A DNA stretch of 64,000 nt. It comes from Cyanobium sp. NIES-981 (GTDB taxonomy: Bacteria; Cyanobacteriota; Cyanobacteriia; PCC-6307; Cyanobiaceae). Positions within the stretch are counted from its first letter, which is position 1. Each line of letters opens with the position of its first letter. Below, piece after piece: positions 38,237 through 46,311 of this stretch. The notes below the pieces were generated by a model. It was not told the origin of the DNA, made no database searches, and was given only the letters and a program-made list of their open reading frames with translations. The DNA lies in contig NZ_LT578417.1 of assembly GCF_900088535.1 (NCBI RefSeq), positions 1,488,001 through 1,552,000 of the forward strand, written 5' to 3'. The position numbers and the translations under genes were made by a program.

Positions 38237-39915
38237 GGCCGGGGCGCCTCGCCGATGGGGCAGCTGCCGCTGGTCTGGCAGCCGCTGGGCTCGCGGCAGG
38301 CCGCCTCGTATTCGTGGCGGAAATGGCGCAGGGTGCTGAGCACCGGGTTGGGCGCCGCCTGCCCCAGGCCGCAGAGGCTGGTGCGGCCCACCATCGCGCA
38401 GAGCTGCTCCAGCCGCTCCAGATCCTGCGGCACGGCGCGCCGTTCCACGAAGCGGTCGAGCAGCTGGGCCAGCTGCACCGTGCCGGCGCGGCAGGGCACG
38501 CACTTGCCGCAGCTCTCCTGCACGCTGAAGCGCATGAAATGGCGGGCCACCTCGGGCATGGACGTGCTCTCGCCCATCACCACCATGCCGCCGGAGCCCA
38601 TCATCGAACCCAGGGCCGTGAGGCGGGCGTAGTCCACCGGCGTGTCGAGCAGGGCCGCCGGGATGCAGCCGCCCGAGGGCCCGCCGGTCTGCACCGCCTT
38701 GATGCCGCCGTGGGGACCCTCCCCCCCCGGCACCCCGCCGCCCATGGTGAGCACCACCGTGCGCAGGCTGGTGCCCATCGGCACCTCCACCAGCCCCGTG
38801 CGCTCCACCGCCCCCGAGAGGGCGAACACCTTGGTGCCCCGGCTGCCCTCGGTGCCGATGGCGGCATACCAGTCGCCCCCCTCCCGCAGGATCGCCGGGA
38901 TGGCGGCGAGGGTTTCCACGTTGTTGATCAGGGTGGGCGCTCCCCCCAGACCCACCTGGGCGGGGAAGGGGGGGCGGGGCCTGGGGGTGCCGCGCTGGCC
39001 CTGGATTGAGGCCAGCAGCGCCGTTTCCTCCCCGCACACGTAGGCCCCGGCCCCCACCCGCACCTCCAGCCGCAGCCGGAAGCCCGTGCCGGCGATGCGC
39101 TCCCCCAGGAAGCCCCGGCTGCGGGCCTGCCGCAGCGCCAGCCGCAGCCGCTCGATCGCCAGGGGGTATTCGGCCCGCACGTACACGTAGCCCTGGGCGG
39201 CGCCCACCGCATAGGCGGCGATCGCCATCCCCTCGATCAGCCGGTGCGGATCGCCCTCCAGCACGCTCCGGTCCATGAAGGCGCCCGGATCGCCCTCATC
39301 GGCGTTGCACACCACCGTGCGCGGCCCGGGGGGCTGCAGGGCCACCGTGTCCCACTTCAGCCCCGTGGGATAGCCGGCGCCGCCGCGGCCCCGCAGGCCG
39401 CTGCGCTTCACCTGCTCCCGCACCGCTTCCGGGGTGAAGCCGCTCAGCACCCGCTGCAGCTGCCCGTAGGCCCCGCGGGCCAGGGCGTCGTCGATCGCGG
39501 TGGGATCGATCCAGCCGCAGTTCTCCAGCACCACCGGCTGCTGCAGGGCGAAGAAGGGATGCCCCAGGTCCAGCTCCTGGCCTGCGAGGGCCGCCTCCGC
39601 CAGCGCAGACGCCGCCATCCCAGGCTCCACCCCGCACGCCACCTCGGCTGCCCCGGTGGCGGCCGCCACCAGGGCAGCCGCTTGCTCGGGCCGCACGGCG
39701 GCAAACAGCCGGCCCGGCTGCTGGGGCCGATCCAGCGCCACCAGCGGCCCCCGGCCGCACAGGCGCAGGCAGCCCACCGGGCGGATCGCGGGCGGGGCCT
39801 GGCCGGCCGCGGCGGCCCGCTCCGCCGCCCCCTCCAGGGCCTGGCGCACGGCTTCGCTGCCGGCGGAGCGGCAGCCGCTGGCGCCGCAGCAGCGCAGGCA
39901 GGCCCCGGCCGCCAT
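38233..39915 (-). CDS. hoxF: Hydrogenase diaphorase subunit HoxF
   Basis: 560 residues from ATG 39915, which overlaps the hoxE stop (TGATG). NuoF-like: NAD/FMN motif RGRGGAGYPTGLKWDTV, CNADEGDPGAFMDRSVLEGD, FMN motif GAGAYVCGEETALLASIQG, and a C-terminal [4Fe-4S] motif ESCGKCVPCRAGTVQL with a fourth Cys in TSLCGLGQ. The N-terminal 120 residues are a thioredoxin-like [2Fe-2S] fold (LRCCGASGCRSAG; VGCLRLCGRGPL). It exchanges electrons with NAD(P)H. Confidence 0.96.
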   Translation of the reverse strand: MAAGACLRCCGASGCRSAGSEAVRQALEGAAERAAAAGQAPPAIRPVGCLRLCGRGPLVALDRPQQPGRLFAAVRPEQAAALVAAATGAAEVACGVEPGMAASALAEAALAGQELDLGHPFFALQQPVVLENCGWIDPTAIDDALARGAYGQLQRVLSGFTPEAVREQVKRSGLRGRGGAGYPTGLKWDTVALQPPGPRTVVCNADEGDPGAFMDRSVLEGDPHRLIEGMAIAAYAVGAAQGYVYVRAEYPLAIERLRLALRQARSRGFLGERIAGTGFRLRLEVRVGAGAYVCGEETALLASIQGQRGTPRPRPPFPAQVGLGGAPTLINNVETLAAIPAILREGGDWYAAIGTEGSRGTKVFALSGAVERTGLVEVPMGTSLRTVVLTMGGGVPGGEGPHGGIKAVQTGGPSGGCIPAALLDTPVDYARLTALGSMMGSGGMVVMGESTSMPEVARHFMRFSVQESCGKCVPCRAGTVQLAQLLDRFVERRAVPQDLERLEQLCAMVGRTSLCGLGQAAPNPVLSTLRHFRHEYEAACREPSGCQTSGSCPIGEAPRP

Positions 39916-40460
39916 CAGCTCCCCCCGGCTCCGGGCCGGCTCTGCCCGAGCGCCAGGGCATCGAGGCGCCGGGCCAGCTGCTCGGGAGCGTCCACCGGCA
40001 AGCGGGCCTCCAGCTGGCCGTCCACCACCAGCACCGGCGCCTGCCCGCAGGCCCCCAGGCAGCTCACCGGCTCCAGGGCCCAGGTGCCGTTGCCGGCCGG
40101 ATCCCCCAGCCGCAGCGCGAGCCGCCGCTCCAGCAGCGCCGCCAGCTCGGCGCCCCCCTTCACGAAGCAGGCGGTGCCCAGACACACGGCACAGCGATGG
40201 GCCGAGGGGGCCTGCAGGCGGAAGAGGTGATAGAAGCTCGCCACCCCGTACACCCGCGAGAGGGGCAGCTGCAGCTCGCGGGCCACCTGCTCCAGCGCCG
40301 GCTGGCTCAGATAACCCATCAGCTCCTGCACCCGGTGCAGCACCTCGATCAGGGCGTCGGCCCGGCCCCCCTGCCCCCGCACGATCCGGCTGATGCGCGC
40401 CTGCGTGTCGGCCAGGAGGCAGGTGGAGCCAGGGGGAGCAGGGGCCGTCGTTGCCATCAC
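39915..40460 (-). CDS. hoxE: Hydrogenase diaphorase subunit HoxE
   Basis: 181 residues. NuoE-like [2Fe-2S] thioredoxin fold: helical N-terminus (LIEVLHRVQELMGYLSQPAL; LSRVYGVASFYHLFRL), then CAVCLGTACFVKGG and PVSCLGACGQAPVLVVDG supplying the four cluster cysteines. It is the first gene of hoxEFUYH. Starts are ATG 40460 or 40457. The promoter should lie in 40461-40527, between it and the neighbouring small gene on the same strand. Confidence 0.95.
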   Translation of the reverse strand: MMATTAPAPPGSTCLLADTQARISRIVRGQGGRADALIEVLHRVQELMGYLSQPALEQVARELQLPLSRVYGVASFYHLFRLQAPSAHRCAVCLGTACFVKGGAELAALLERRLALRLGDPAGNGTWALEPVSCLGACGQAPVLVVDGQLEARLPVDAPEQLARRLDALALGQSRPGAGGS

Positions 40461-40527
40461 CGGCGCATCGCCATCCCGTGCCTAGCGACGGATCGCCCCC
40501 CCGTCAGCAGGGGCCCGGCCTGGGAGG

Positions 40528-40806
40528 TCAGGTGCCGTTGCCCCCGAGCATGTCGTCGTCGGCCTCGAAGGGCTCGAACTCGCTCCAGCCCGGGCTGGCG
40601 GCATCGAACAGGCCGAAGCGGGCCGCCTCGTCGTTCAGCAGGGTGTCGCCGGTGGGGCGGGTGTCGCAGCTCACGCCCCCGTCGGCGGTGGGCCGGCAGT
40701 CGTCGAACACCACATCCGCCGTGGCGCCGGCGCCGCCCGGCAGGCCCGGCAGAACCCCCGACCCCACGAGAAGCCCCAGGGACAGAACACAACGACGCAG
40801 CGGCAT
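40528..40806 (-). CDS. Small exported hypothetical protein
   Basis: 92 residues from ATG 40806. A signal-like N-terminus (MPLRRCVLSLGLLVGSGVLP) is followed by an acidic mature region with two cysteines (VVFDDCRPTADGGVSCDTRP) and FGLFDAASPGWSEFEPFEAD. The spacing suggests one disulfide. Family not recognised; similar short secreted proteins occur in picocyanobacteria. It lies 67 bases upstream of hoxE on the same strand and could share its transcript. Confidence 0.55.
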   Translation of the reverse strand: MPLRRCVLSLGLLVGSGVLPGLPGGAGATADVVFDDCRPTADGGVSCDTRPTGDTLLNDEAARFGLFDAASPGWSEFEPFEADDDMLGGNGT

Positions 40807-40871
40807 CACAGCACCCGTGCAGCGCAGCGGGGGGGGTTGCTGGGATGATGGCAGCAACTCTCAGGTTGCGG

Positions 40872-40988
40872 ATGTACACCGACTGGACCGCCGTGATCCT
40901 GCTGCTGCTGACGGCCGTTCCCCTGGCCGTGGTGGTGGCGACGGCCGCCTTCTTCATCAGGCAGCAGAAGAGGAAACCGACCCGCTGA
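40872..40988 (+). CDS. Single-span membrane miniprotein (38 aa)
   Basis: ATG 40872 opens MYTDWTAVILLLLTAVPLAV, continuing VVATAAFFIRQQKRKPTR. One hydrophobic helix is followed by a strongly basic cytoplasmic tail, the size and shape of the small subunits of photosynthetic or NDH-1 complexes, but no named subunit is recognised. An in-frame upstream ATG near 40842 is possible. The 3' end overlaps the convergent zinc-finger gene by 32 bases. Confidence 0.5.
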   Translation: MYTDWTAVILLLLTAVPLAVVVATAAFFIRQQKRKPTR

Positions 40989-41163
40989 TCGGGGTGATGG
41001 CGGGCGCGGCACAGCGCCCCTGCCCCAGACAGTCCAGGCAGGTGCGGAAGCGCTGGTCGTCGAGGCGCAGGATGCCGCTGCCGCCGCAGTGGCCGCAGAT
41101 CCGCCCGGCCCGGCGACCAGTCTGTTGGGGGTCGAGGTGGAGGAGCCTGGCTTCGATGTTCAT
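40957..41163 (-). CDS. Small CxxCxGxG zinc-finger protein
   Basis: 68 residues from ATG 41163 (MNIEARLLHLDPQQTGRRAG). RICGHCGGSGILRLDDQRFR then TCLDCLGQGRC has two CxxC pairs with glycines, resembling the DnaJ-type zinc-binding repeat used by many short plant and cyanobacterial proteins. It probably binds one zinc. Function unknown. Confidence 0.6.
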   Translation of the reverse strand: MNIEARLLHLDPQQTGRRAGRICGHCGGSGILRLDDQRFRTCLDCLGQGRCAAPAITPISGSVSSSAA

Positions 41164-41255
41164 CAATGCGGCCTGGTTCTGGGCGGCCCGGGGGAGCCGT
41201 GGAGGTTCTCTCCTCAGTGTGCGTGGGTTTCCACACCCCATTCCCGAAACCTTCC

Positions 41256-42224
41256 TTAAGCCTCCCGCCTGCCGCCGCGAACCTGTTGCAGCAGGTCCGC
41301 GGCACTGAGCCGGGAGCCCGGCGGCACCAGGCCGACACTGGCGGCCAGCAGCCCGATCACCCCGGGCCCGTCCAGCCCCTGCTCCCGCAGACCGGCCAGC
41401 CCTGCGGAGCCCTCGCGCTTGCTCAGCCGTTGACCCGTGGCCGGGTCACACCAGAGCGGCCCATGGGCATACAGCGGCGGTGGAGCGCCCAGCTCGGCCA
41501 TCACCGCCACCTGGGCGGCGGTGGAGCGCCAGAGATCGGCCCCCCGCACCACGGCGCTGATGCCCAGGGTGAGTTCGTCCACGGCCGTGGCGAGGTGGTA
41601 CGCGAGGAAACCATCCGCCCGGCGCAGCACCACATCCCCCACCTGGCTGGCGGCGTCCAGGTCTCCAGCCGCCGAGCACAACCCCAGCGCGGAGTGCTCG
41701 CTCCAGCGGATCCGTCCCGGCGGGGAGCGCAGCCGCCAGCTGGGCAGGCGCCCCTGCTCGGGCCCCCACCGGGGCGGCCTGTCGCGGCAGAAGCCCGGGT
41801 ACACGGCCCAGGCCCCATGGGGGGCGGACACGTCGGCCAGCAGCCGCCGGCTGCAGCGGCAGGGGTAGAGGCGGCCCTGCCGGCGGAGGGCCGAGAGCAC
41901 CGTGGCGTACAGCCCGCGGCGGTCGCTCTGGCGCCACAGCGGCCCGTCCCAGGAGAGGCCTAGCCAGCGCAGGTCCTGCAGGATCCCCTCCTCGGCTCCG
42001 GGGCGGTTGCGGGGCGTGTCGAGATCATCGAGCCGCAGCAGCCACTCCCCGCCGGCCAGCCGGGCCTCCAGCCAGCTGAGCAGGGCCGTGCGCAGGTTGC
42101 CCCGGTGCAGGGCGCCGGTGGGGGAGGGGGCGAAACGGCCCCGGTAGGCCCTGGCCCGCCGCTGCACACCGGCCTGGAGCAGCTGCTGCAGATGATCGGG
42201 GAGCACGGGCGGACGGGCGGACAT
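41256..42224 (-). CDS. gluQ: Glutamyl-Q tRNA(Asp) synthetase
   Basis: 322 residues, truncated GluRS lacking the anticodon domain. It attaches glutamate to the queuosine in tRNA-Asp. HIGH-type motif FAPSPTGALHRGNLRTALLS at residues 31-50, zinc-binding cysteines YPCRCSRRLL and FCRDR, substrate segment LRLDDLDTPRNRPGAE, and a KMSKS-equivalent QRLSKREGSAG near residue 270. The start ATG 42224 lies within 25 bases of the hup terminator, so it is probably transcribed partly by read-through from hup. Confidence 0.92.
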   Translation of the reverse strand: MSARPPVLPDHLQQLLQAGVQRRARAYRGRFAPSPTGALHRGNLRTALLSWLEARLAGGEWLLRLDDLDTPRNRPGAEEGILQDLRWLGLSWDGPLWRQSDRRGLYATVLSALRRQGRLYPCRCSRRLLADVSAPHGAWAVYPGFCRDRPPRWGPEQGRLPSWRLRSPPGRIRWSEHSALGLCSAAGDLDAASQVGDVVLRRADGFLAYHLATAVDELTLGISAVVRGADLWRSTAAQVAVMAELGAPPPLYAHGPLWCDPATGQRLSKREGSAGLAGLREQGLDGPGVIGLLAASVGLVPPGSRLSAADLLQQVRGGRREA

Positions 42225-42225
42225 G

Positions 42226-42248
42226 AAAAAAGCGGCCTGGAGGCCGCT
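42226..42248 (-). terminator. Rho-independent terminator downstream of hup
   Basis: On the minus strand: stem AGCGGCCT, loop CC, stem AGGCCGCT, then six T. It lies 27 bases after the hup stop and ends 2 bases before the gluQ ATG. It is the clearest intrinsic terminator in the window. Confidence 0.85.
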
Positions 42249-42274
42249 GGTGCCGGGGGTGGGTCCGGGCTGGC

Positions 42275-42550
42275 TCAGCCCTGCACGCGGTCCTTGAACA
42301 TCTTGCCGGCGGTGAAGGCTGGAACCCGCTTGGCCGGGATCTTGATCTTCTCGCCGGTCTTGGGATTGAGGCCCTGCCGGGCGGAGCGCTCGCGCGGTTC
42401 GAAGGAACCGAAACCGAGGATGGACACCTTCTTTCCTTCCACCACCGAATCGATGATGGTCTCGATGGCGGCGTCGACGACCTGGGAGACGTCGGTCTTG
42501 GTCAACTCGGTGCGGGCGGCCACGAGGTTGACGAGGTCAGCTTTGTTCAT
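42275..42550 (-). CDS. hup: HU-family DNA-binding protein
   Basis: 91 residues: MNKADLVNLVAARTELTKTD, AIETIIDSVVEGKKVSILGF, GSFEPRERSARQGLNPKTGE, KIKIPAKRVPAFTAGK. Full-length HU with the beta-arm GFGSFEPRERSARQG and the conserved FTAGK. It binds and bends DNA in the nucleoid. It has its own promoter-like sequence at 42622-42650 and a terminator at 42226-42248, so it is probably a single-gene unit. Confidence 0.97.
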   Translation of the reverse strand: MNKADLVNLVAARTELTKTDVSQVVDAAIETIIDSVVEGKKVSILGFGSFEPRERSARQGLNPKTGEKIKIPAKRVPAFTAGKMFKDRVQG

Positions 42551-42621
42551 GGGAGCGGGGTAAGCCTCTGGGGCGCGATCGAAGCGGCGGCGGGGGCGCC
42601 GTACGGGGCATCAGCGCGCCA

Positions 42622-42650
42622 ATGGTATGGGCCACACCCCGGTACCGCAA
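42622..42650 (-). promoter_or_regulatory. Candidate sigma-70-type promoter of hup
   Basis: Minus strand TTGCGG (-35, plus positions 42645-42650), 17-base spacer, TACCAT (-10, 42622-42627). It is 72 bases upstream of the hup ATG. Matches are 4/6 and 4/6, so the call rests on spacing and position. Confidence 0.4.
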
Positions 42651-42687
42651 CAGAGAAGCACGGTGCTGCAACGGTTTTCGTGTTGAA

Positions 42688-43404
42688 TTACCCCATCAAT
42701 GGGGTGGGCGGGCCTTCCAGCGCGAGGGCAGCCAGCACGGCAGCGCCGTGGGGCACGAGCTTCTCGCCGCGCAGGGCACCGAGACCGCCACCGCAGGCGA
42801 TCCAGTGGGGTGAGCCCGGCGGCAGCCACTGGCGCAGCCGCCCCAGGCTGCGGCACTGCCGCGGCCAGTGGAAGGTGCGGGCGGTGCGCAACGGGGCCAC
42901 GGCCCCCACCCCCACCGGCGCCAGCAGCCGGCCGCAGAACAGCCCGTCGAGGCCCTGGCGCTGCACATGCAGCACGCAGGCGCCGGGCGTCGGGCCCGGG
43001 GTCCAGAGCAGGCGCGCGCCGGCGGCCAGGTCATGGGCGGAGCCGAACCGCTGCAGACGCTCCACCCCGGGCAGCAGGTAGGCCTCCTGCTCCTGCACCA
43101 GCACCGGCCAGCCGAGGGCCTGCTGCCAGCGCCGGCAGCGGCCGTGGCCCTCCCGGCCGGTGAGCACCAGCAGCCCATCCCCGCCCCGACCGCGCAACCA
43201 GTCGAGGTTGGCCTGGCTGTAGCCGGGGCAGTCGATCAGCAGATCGAAGCCCAGCCCGGTGCGGGAGGCTTCCAGCAACCAGCTGCTGCCCCCCTGGCTG
43301 TCGCGGCTGGGGGCGAACAGCCACAGACCGGGCAGCACGGCCTGGGGTGGGCGGCCAGCCTCCGGAGGATGGGCGAGCACGGACACCTGGGCTTTCCACG
43401 GCAC
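42688..43404 (-). CDS. Metallo-beta-lactamase-fold protein with lost metal motif
   Basis: 238 residues with the MBL-fold order LWLFAPSRDSQGGSSWLLEA, DLLIDCPGYSQANLDWL, LVLTGREGHGRCRRWQQALG, VERLQRFGSAHDL, LLWTPGPTPGACVLHVQRQG, GLFCGRLLAPVG. At the metal-ligand site the usual HxHxDH is TGREGHGR, and TPGHTPG is TPGPTPG. It is therefore unlikely to be a hydrolase. Cyanobacterial proteins of this kind are annotated as MBL-fold of unknown function. The stop lies in a perfect ACCCCAT/ATGGGGT inverted repeat. Divergent from glgX. Confidence 0.7.
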   Translation of the reverse strand: MPWKAQVSVLAHPPEAGRPPQAVLPGLWLFAPSRDSQGGSSWLLEASRTGLGFDLLIDCPGYSQANLDWLRGRGGDGLLVLTGREGHGRCRRWQQALGWPVLVQEQEAYLLPGVERLQRFGSAHDLAAGARLLWTPGPTPGACVLHVQRQGLDGLFCGRLLAPVGVGAVAPLRTARTFHWPRQCRSLGRLRQWLPPGSPHWIACGGGLGALRGEKLVPHGAAVLAALALEGPPTPLMG

Positions 43405-43415
43405 TGCTGCCTAGT

Positions 43416-45605
43416 TTGTGGGCGCACTGGCCGGAGCCGTTGTCAGCCCCATCCACCTCGGCTCCAGCCCAGCCGGCTCCAGCCCAGCCGGCGGTTCCCC
43501 AGCGGGGCACTGCCGCGGGCCAGCCTGCGGGGGCGGTGCGCCCCGGGCGACCCTGGCCCCTCGGCGCCTCCCTCACCCCCCGGGGCGTGAACTTCTCCGT
43601 GGTGGCGCCGCTGGCCACCAGCCTGGAGCTGCTGCTGTTCAGCCACGGCGAGGCCAGCGAGCCCGTCCGCGTGGTGAAACTCGATTCCGGCCACCGCTCC
43701 GGTGACCACTGGCACGTGGAGGTGGAGGGCCTGGGCCTGGGCACCTGCTACGGCTACCGCGTGTTCGGGCCGCTGCAGCCGGGTGGCCACAGCTTCAACC
43801 CCTCCAAGGTGCTGCTGGATCCCTGTGCCCGGGCCATCGCCGGCTGGGGCAGCTACCGGCGCAGCGCGGCGGTGGGGGCGGCGCCGAACGCGGCCCACTG
43901 CCTCAAGGGGGTGGTGACCGAGCGCGACCGCTTCGATTTCGAGGCGGCCCCACGGCCGCGCCACAGCTGGCAGCGCAGCGTGATCTACGAGCTGCACGTG
44001 GGCGGCTTCACCCAGGGGGCGGGCTGTCCGGTGAGCCGGGAGCAGCAGGGCACGCTGCTGGGGCTGATCGAGGCCCTGCCCGTCCTGCGGGAGCTGGGCA
44101 TCACCGCGATCGAGCTGCTGCCGGTGATGGCCTTCGATCCCAGCGATGCCCCGGACGGCCGTCTCAACCACTGGGGGTACAGCCCGGTGAGCTGGATGGC
44201 TCCCCATCCCGACTACCTGATCGGCACCGATCCCCTCAGCGGCCGCGACCAGGTGCGCCAGCTGGTGACGGCCTGCCACCAGGCCGGCATCGAGGTGCTG
44301 CTGGATGTGGTCTACAACCACACCAGCGAAGGCAACCAGAATGGCCCCACCCTCAGCTGGCGCGGTTTCTGCGACCGGCTCTACTACCAGCAGAACGCCC
44401 TGGGCGAGTATCTGGACGTGAGCGGCTGCGGCAACACCATCGCCGCCAACCGGCCCCTGGTGCGGCGGCTGATCCTCGAATCCCTGCGCTGCTGGGCCGT
44501 TGAACTGGGGGTGGATGGTTTCCGCTTCGATCTGGGCATCGCCCTCAGCCGCGGCGACAACCTCGCCCCCCTCACCACGCCGCCCCTGTTCGAGGCCATG
44601 GAGGCCGATCCCGACCTGGCCGACCTGAAGCTGATCAGCGAACCGTGGGACTGCGGCGGGCTGTACAAGCTGGCCGACTTCCCTGCCAAGCGGGTGGCCA
44701 CCTGGAACGGCCGCTTCCGCGACGACCTGCGCCGCTTCTGGAAAGGCGATGACAACTGCGCCTGGGCGGTGGGCCAGCGGCTCAGCGGCAGCCCTGACCT
44801 CTACCACCACGTGCCGGTGCACCCCGGCCAGGCCATCACCTTCCTCACCGCCCATGACGGCTTCACGCTGGCGGATCTGGTGAGCTTCAACACCAAGCAC
44901 AACCTGGCGAACGGGGAGGACAACCGCGACGGCGACAACCACAACAACAGCTGGAACCACGGCGTGGAGGGTCCGAGCACCGACCATGCGATCACCAGCC
45001 TGCGCGAGCGGCAGCTGCGCAATCTGCTCAGCAGCCTGCTGCTGGCGCCCGGGGTGCCCATGCTGCTGATGGGGGATGAGGTGCGGCGCAGCCAGGGGGG
45101 CAACAACAACACCTGGTGCCAGAACAACCCCCTGGGCTGGATGCACTGGCAGCCCGACGCGGGCGACCAGGCCCTGCGCCTGTTCCTGCGGCGGCTCCTG
45201 GCCCTGCGGCACCAGCTGGTGGATCTGATCAATCCGGAATTCCCCCTGCCGGAACGCCCCCAGCGGCGTCAGGACGACCCGGTGCACCGCTGGCGCCAGT
45301 GGCATGGGGTGGAGATCGGCCGGCCGGACTGGGCCGGCTGGTCGCACACGGTGGCCTGGAGCATCAACGACAGCATCGATGGGCCCCTGCTCTGGTGCGC
45401 CATGAACGCCTACAGCAAGGCCGTGCACTTCGACCTGCCGGTGTCCACCTCGGGGTGGCTGCGGGTGATCGACACCGGCCTGCCCCCCGGCGACGACCTG
45501 CCGGCCACACCGGAGCGCTGGAGGCCCGGGGGCATCCCGCTGGAGAGCCGCAGCCTGGTGCTGCTGGTGGCCCGTCGGCGCCTGGCGGGGGTGCGCCTGC
45601 CCTGA
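43416..45605 (+). CDS. glgX: Glycogen debranching enzyme (isoamylase/GlgX type)
   Basis: About 729 residues. An N-terminal CBM48 ([20 protein letters not shown]) precedes the GH13 barrel: AIELLPVMAFDPSD, DVVYNHTSEGN, DGFRFDLGIALSRGD (nucleophile Asp), LISEPWDCGGLY (acid/base Glu), FLTAHDGFTLADLVSFN (His-Asp). It removes alpha-1,6 branches during glycogen breakdown. The frame is open from 43347, overlapping the divergent gene; I placed the start at TTG 43416, with TTG 43440 also possible, because no ATG/GTG exists before the domain. A low-complexity Pro/Ala leader (PSTSAPAQPAPAQPA) precedes CBM48. Confidence 0.9.
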   Translation: MWAHWPEPLSAPSTSAPAQPAPAQPAVPQRGTAAGQPAGAVRPGRPWPLGASLTPRGVNFSVVAPLATSLELLLFSHGEASEPVRVVKLDSGHRSGDHWHVEVEGLGLGTCYGYRVFGPLQPGGHSFNPSKVLLDPCARAIAGWGSYRRSAAVGAAPNAAHCLKGVVTERDRFDFEAAPRPRHSWQRSVIYELHVGGFTQGAGCPVSREQQGTLLGLIEALPVLRELGITAIELLPVMAFDPSDAPDGRLNHWGYSPVSWMAPHPDYLIGTDPLSGRDQVRQLVTACHQAGIEVLLDVVYNHTSEGNQNGPTLSWRGFCDRLYYQQNALGEYLDVSGCGNTIAANRPLVRRLILESLRCWAVELGVDGFRFDLGIALSRGDNLAPLTTPPLFEAMEADPDLADLKLISEPWDCGGLYKLADFPAKRVATWNGRFRDDLRRFWKGDDNCAWAVGQRLSGSPDLYHHVPVHPGQAITFLTAHDGFTLADLVSFNTKHNLANGEDNRDGDNHNNSWNHGVEGPSTDHAITSLRERQLRNLLSSLLLAPGVPMLLMGDEVRRSQGGNNNTWCQNNPLGWMHWQPDAGDQALRLFLRRLLALRHQLVDLINPEFPLPERPQRRQDDPVHRWRQWHGVEIGRPDWAGWSHTVAWSINDSIDGPLLWCAMNAYSKAVHFDLPVSTSGWLRVIDTGLPPGDDLPATPERWRPGGIPLESRSLVLLVARRRLAGVRLP

Positions 45606-45626
45606 CGCGGGGGCCGGCCATGAAGA

Positions 45627-45655
45627 AGCGGCGGTACCCGGGGGGTGCCGCCGCT
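45627..45655 (-). terminator. GC-rich hairpin between glgX and hli
   Basis: AGCGGCGG ... CCGCCGCT inverted repeat with inner TACCC/GGGTG pairing lies between two convergent genes. On the minus strand it is followed by TCTTCTTCATG, a pyrimidine-rich tail, so it could end the hli transcript. There is no clean T-run for glgX on the plus strand. Confidence 0.45.
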
Positions 45656-45704
45656 GATCGGCCGTGGGCGGATGGCCGTTGGCGGGTGGCGGAAGCTCCG
45701 CGGA

Positions 45705-45848
45705 TCAGCCCAGGCCGATCTGGCCGAGGATGCCCTGGCCGGTGAGCAGCTCGGTGGCGAGACCGATCACGAAACCGAGCATGGCGAGGCGGCCATTCCA
45801 GGTTTCAGCGAAGGCGACGAAACCGAAGCGGGAGGTGGAGTCAGACAT
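45705..45848 (-). CDS. hli: High-light-inducible (one-helix LHC-like) protein
   Basis: 47 residues: MSDSTSRFGFVAFAETWNGR then LAMLGFVIGLATELLTGQGI. The ExxNGRxAMxGF chlorophyll-binding motif of Hli/Scp proteins is complete (ETWNGRLAMLGF), and the helix continues with TELLTGQG, a common Hli ending. It binds chlorophyll and carotenoid in the thylakoid membrane and protects photosystem II assembly in high light. Short distal C-terminus. Confidence 0.95.
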   Translation of the reverse strand: MSDSTSRFGFVAFAETWNGRLAMLGFVIGLATELLTGQGILGQIGLG

Positions 45849-45905
45849 GGTTGCGCGTGATTGCGAAACGTAAAGAAATCCTAACTGCCCGAGGCGGGTC
45901 CTGGG

Positions 45906-46142
45906 TCAGGCGGCGGGAAATCCGCCGGACGGGGCCGGACGGTGGCCCAGCCGGCAGCCCAGCTGGATCTCTCCCTGGTCGAGGAGCCGGCCGAGGCGAA
46001 CGGCCGCCGCCTCCTCCACCCGGGAAAAGAGGTTCTGGCGCTGGGTGAGCCAGTGCAGCTCGGCGGGCGTGATCACCCCGGTGGACACCGACTCGAGAAA
46101 GAGCTCGCCAACAGTCATGACGGTGTTACGAAGTGTAAACAT
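45906..46142 (-). CDS. Small conserved picocyanobacterial hypothetical
   Basis: 78 residues from ATG 46142, or 70 from ATG 46118 (MTVGELFLESVSTGVITPAE). The core reads LHWLTQRQNLFSRVEEAAAV followed by RLGRLLDQGEIQLGCRL. I recall this STGVIT...LTxRQ...GEIQxGCR pattern from marine Synechococcus genomes, with no known function. Likely a soluble helical protein. It starts on the opposite strand to doxX. Confidence 0.65.
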   Translation of the reverse strand: MFTLRNTVMTVGELFLESVSTGVITPAELHWLTQRQNLFSRVEEAAAVRLGRLLDQGEIQLGCRLGHRPAPSGGFPAA

Positions 46143-46311
46143 TGTGACAGATCCAGCGGGGCCGTGGCGGAGGCCCGGCGGGGCGGGAGCCCCGGGCGGT
46201 GCCGGCCACGGCCGTGGCCGCGGCAGGGAACGGCGGGGCTCAGGAACGCCTTCACGTTCCGTTACCTGACTTGCCAGAGTTCCTTCCACACCATCCTCCC
46301 CATTGCTGCCG

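Noticed and set aside
42676-42706. A terminator at the stop of the MBL-fold gene
   Set aside because: The ACCCCAT/ATGGGGT stem is perfect but is not followed by a T-run on either strand, so I do not list it as a terminator.
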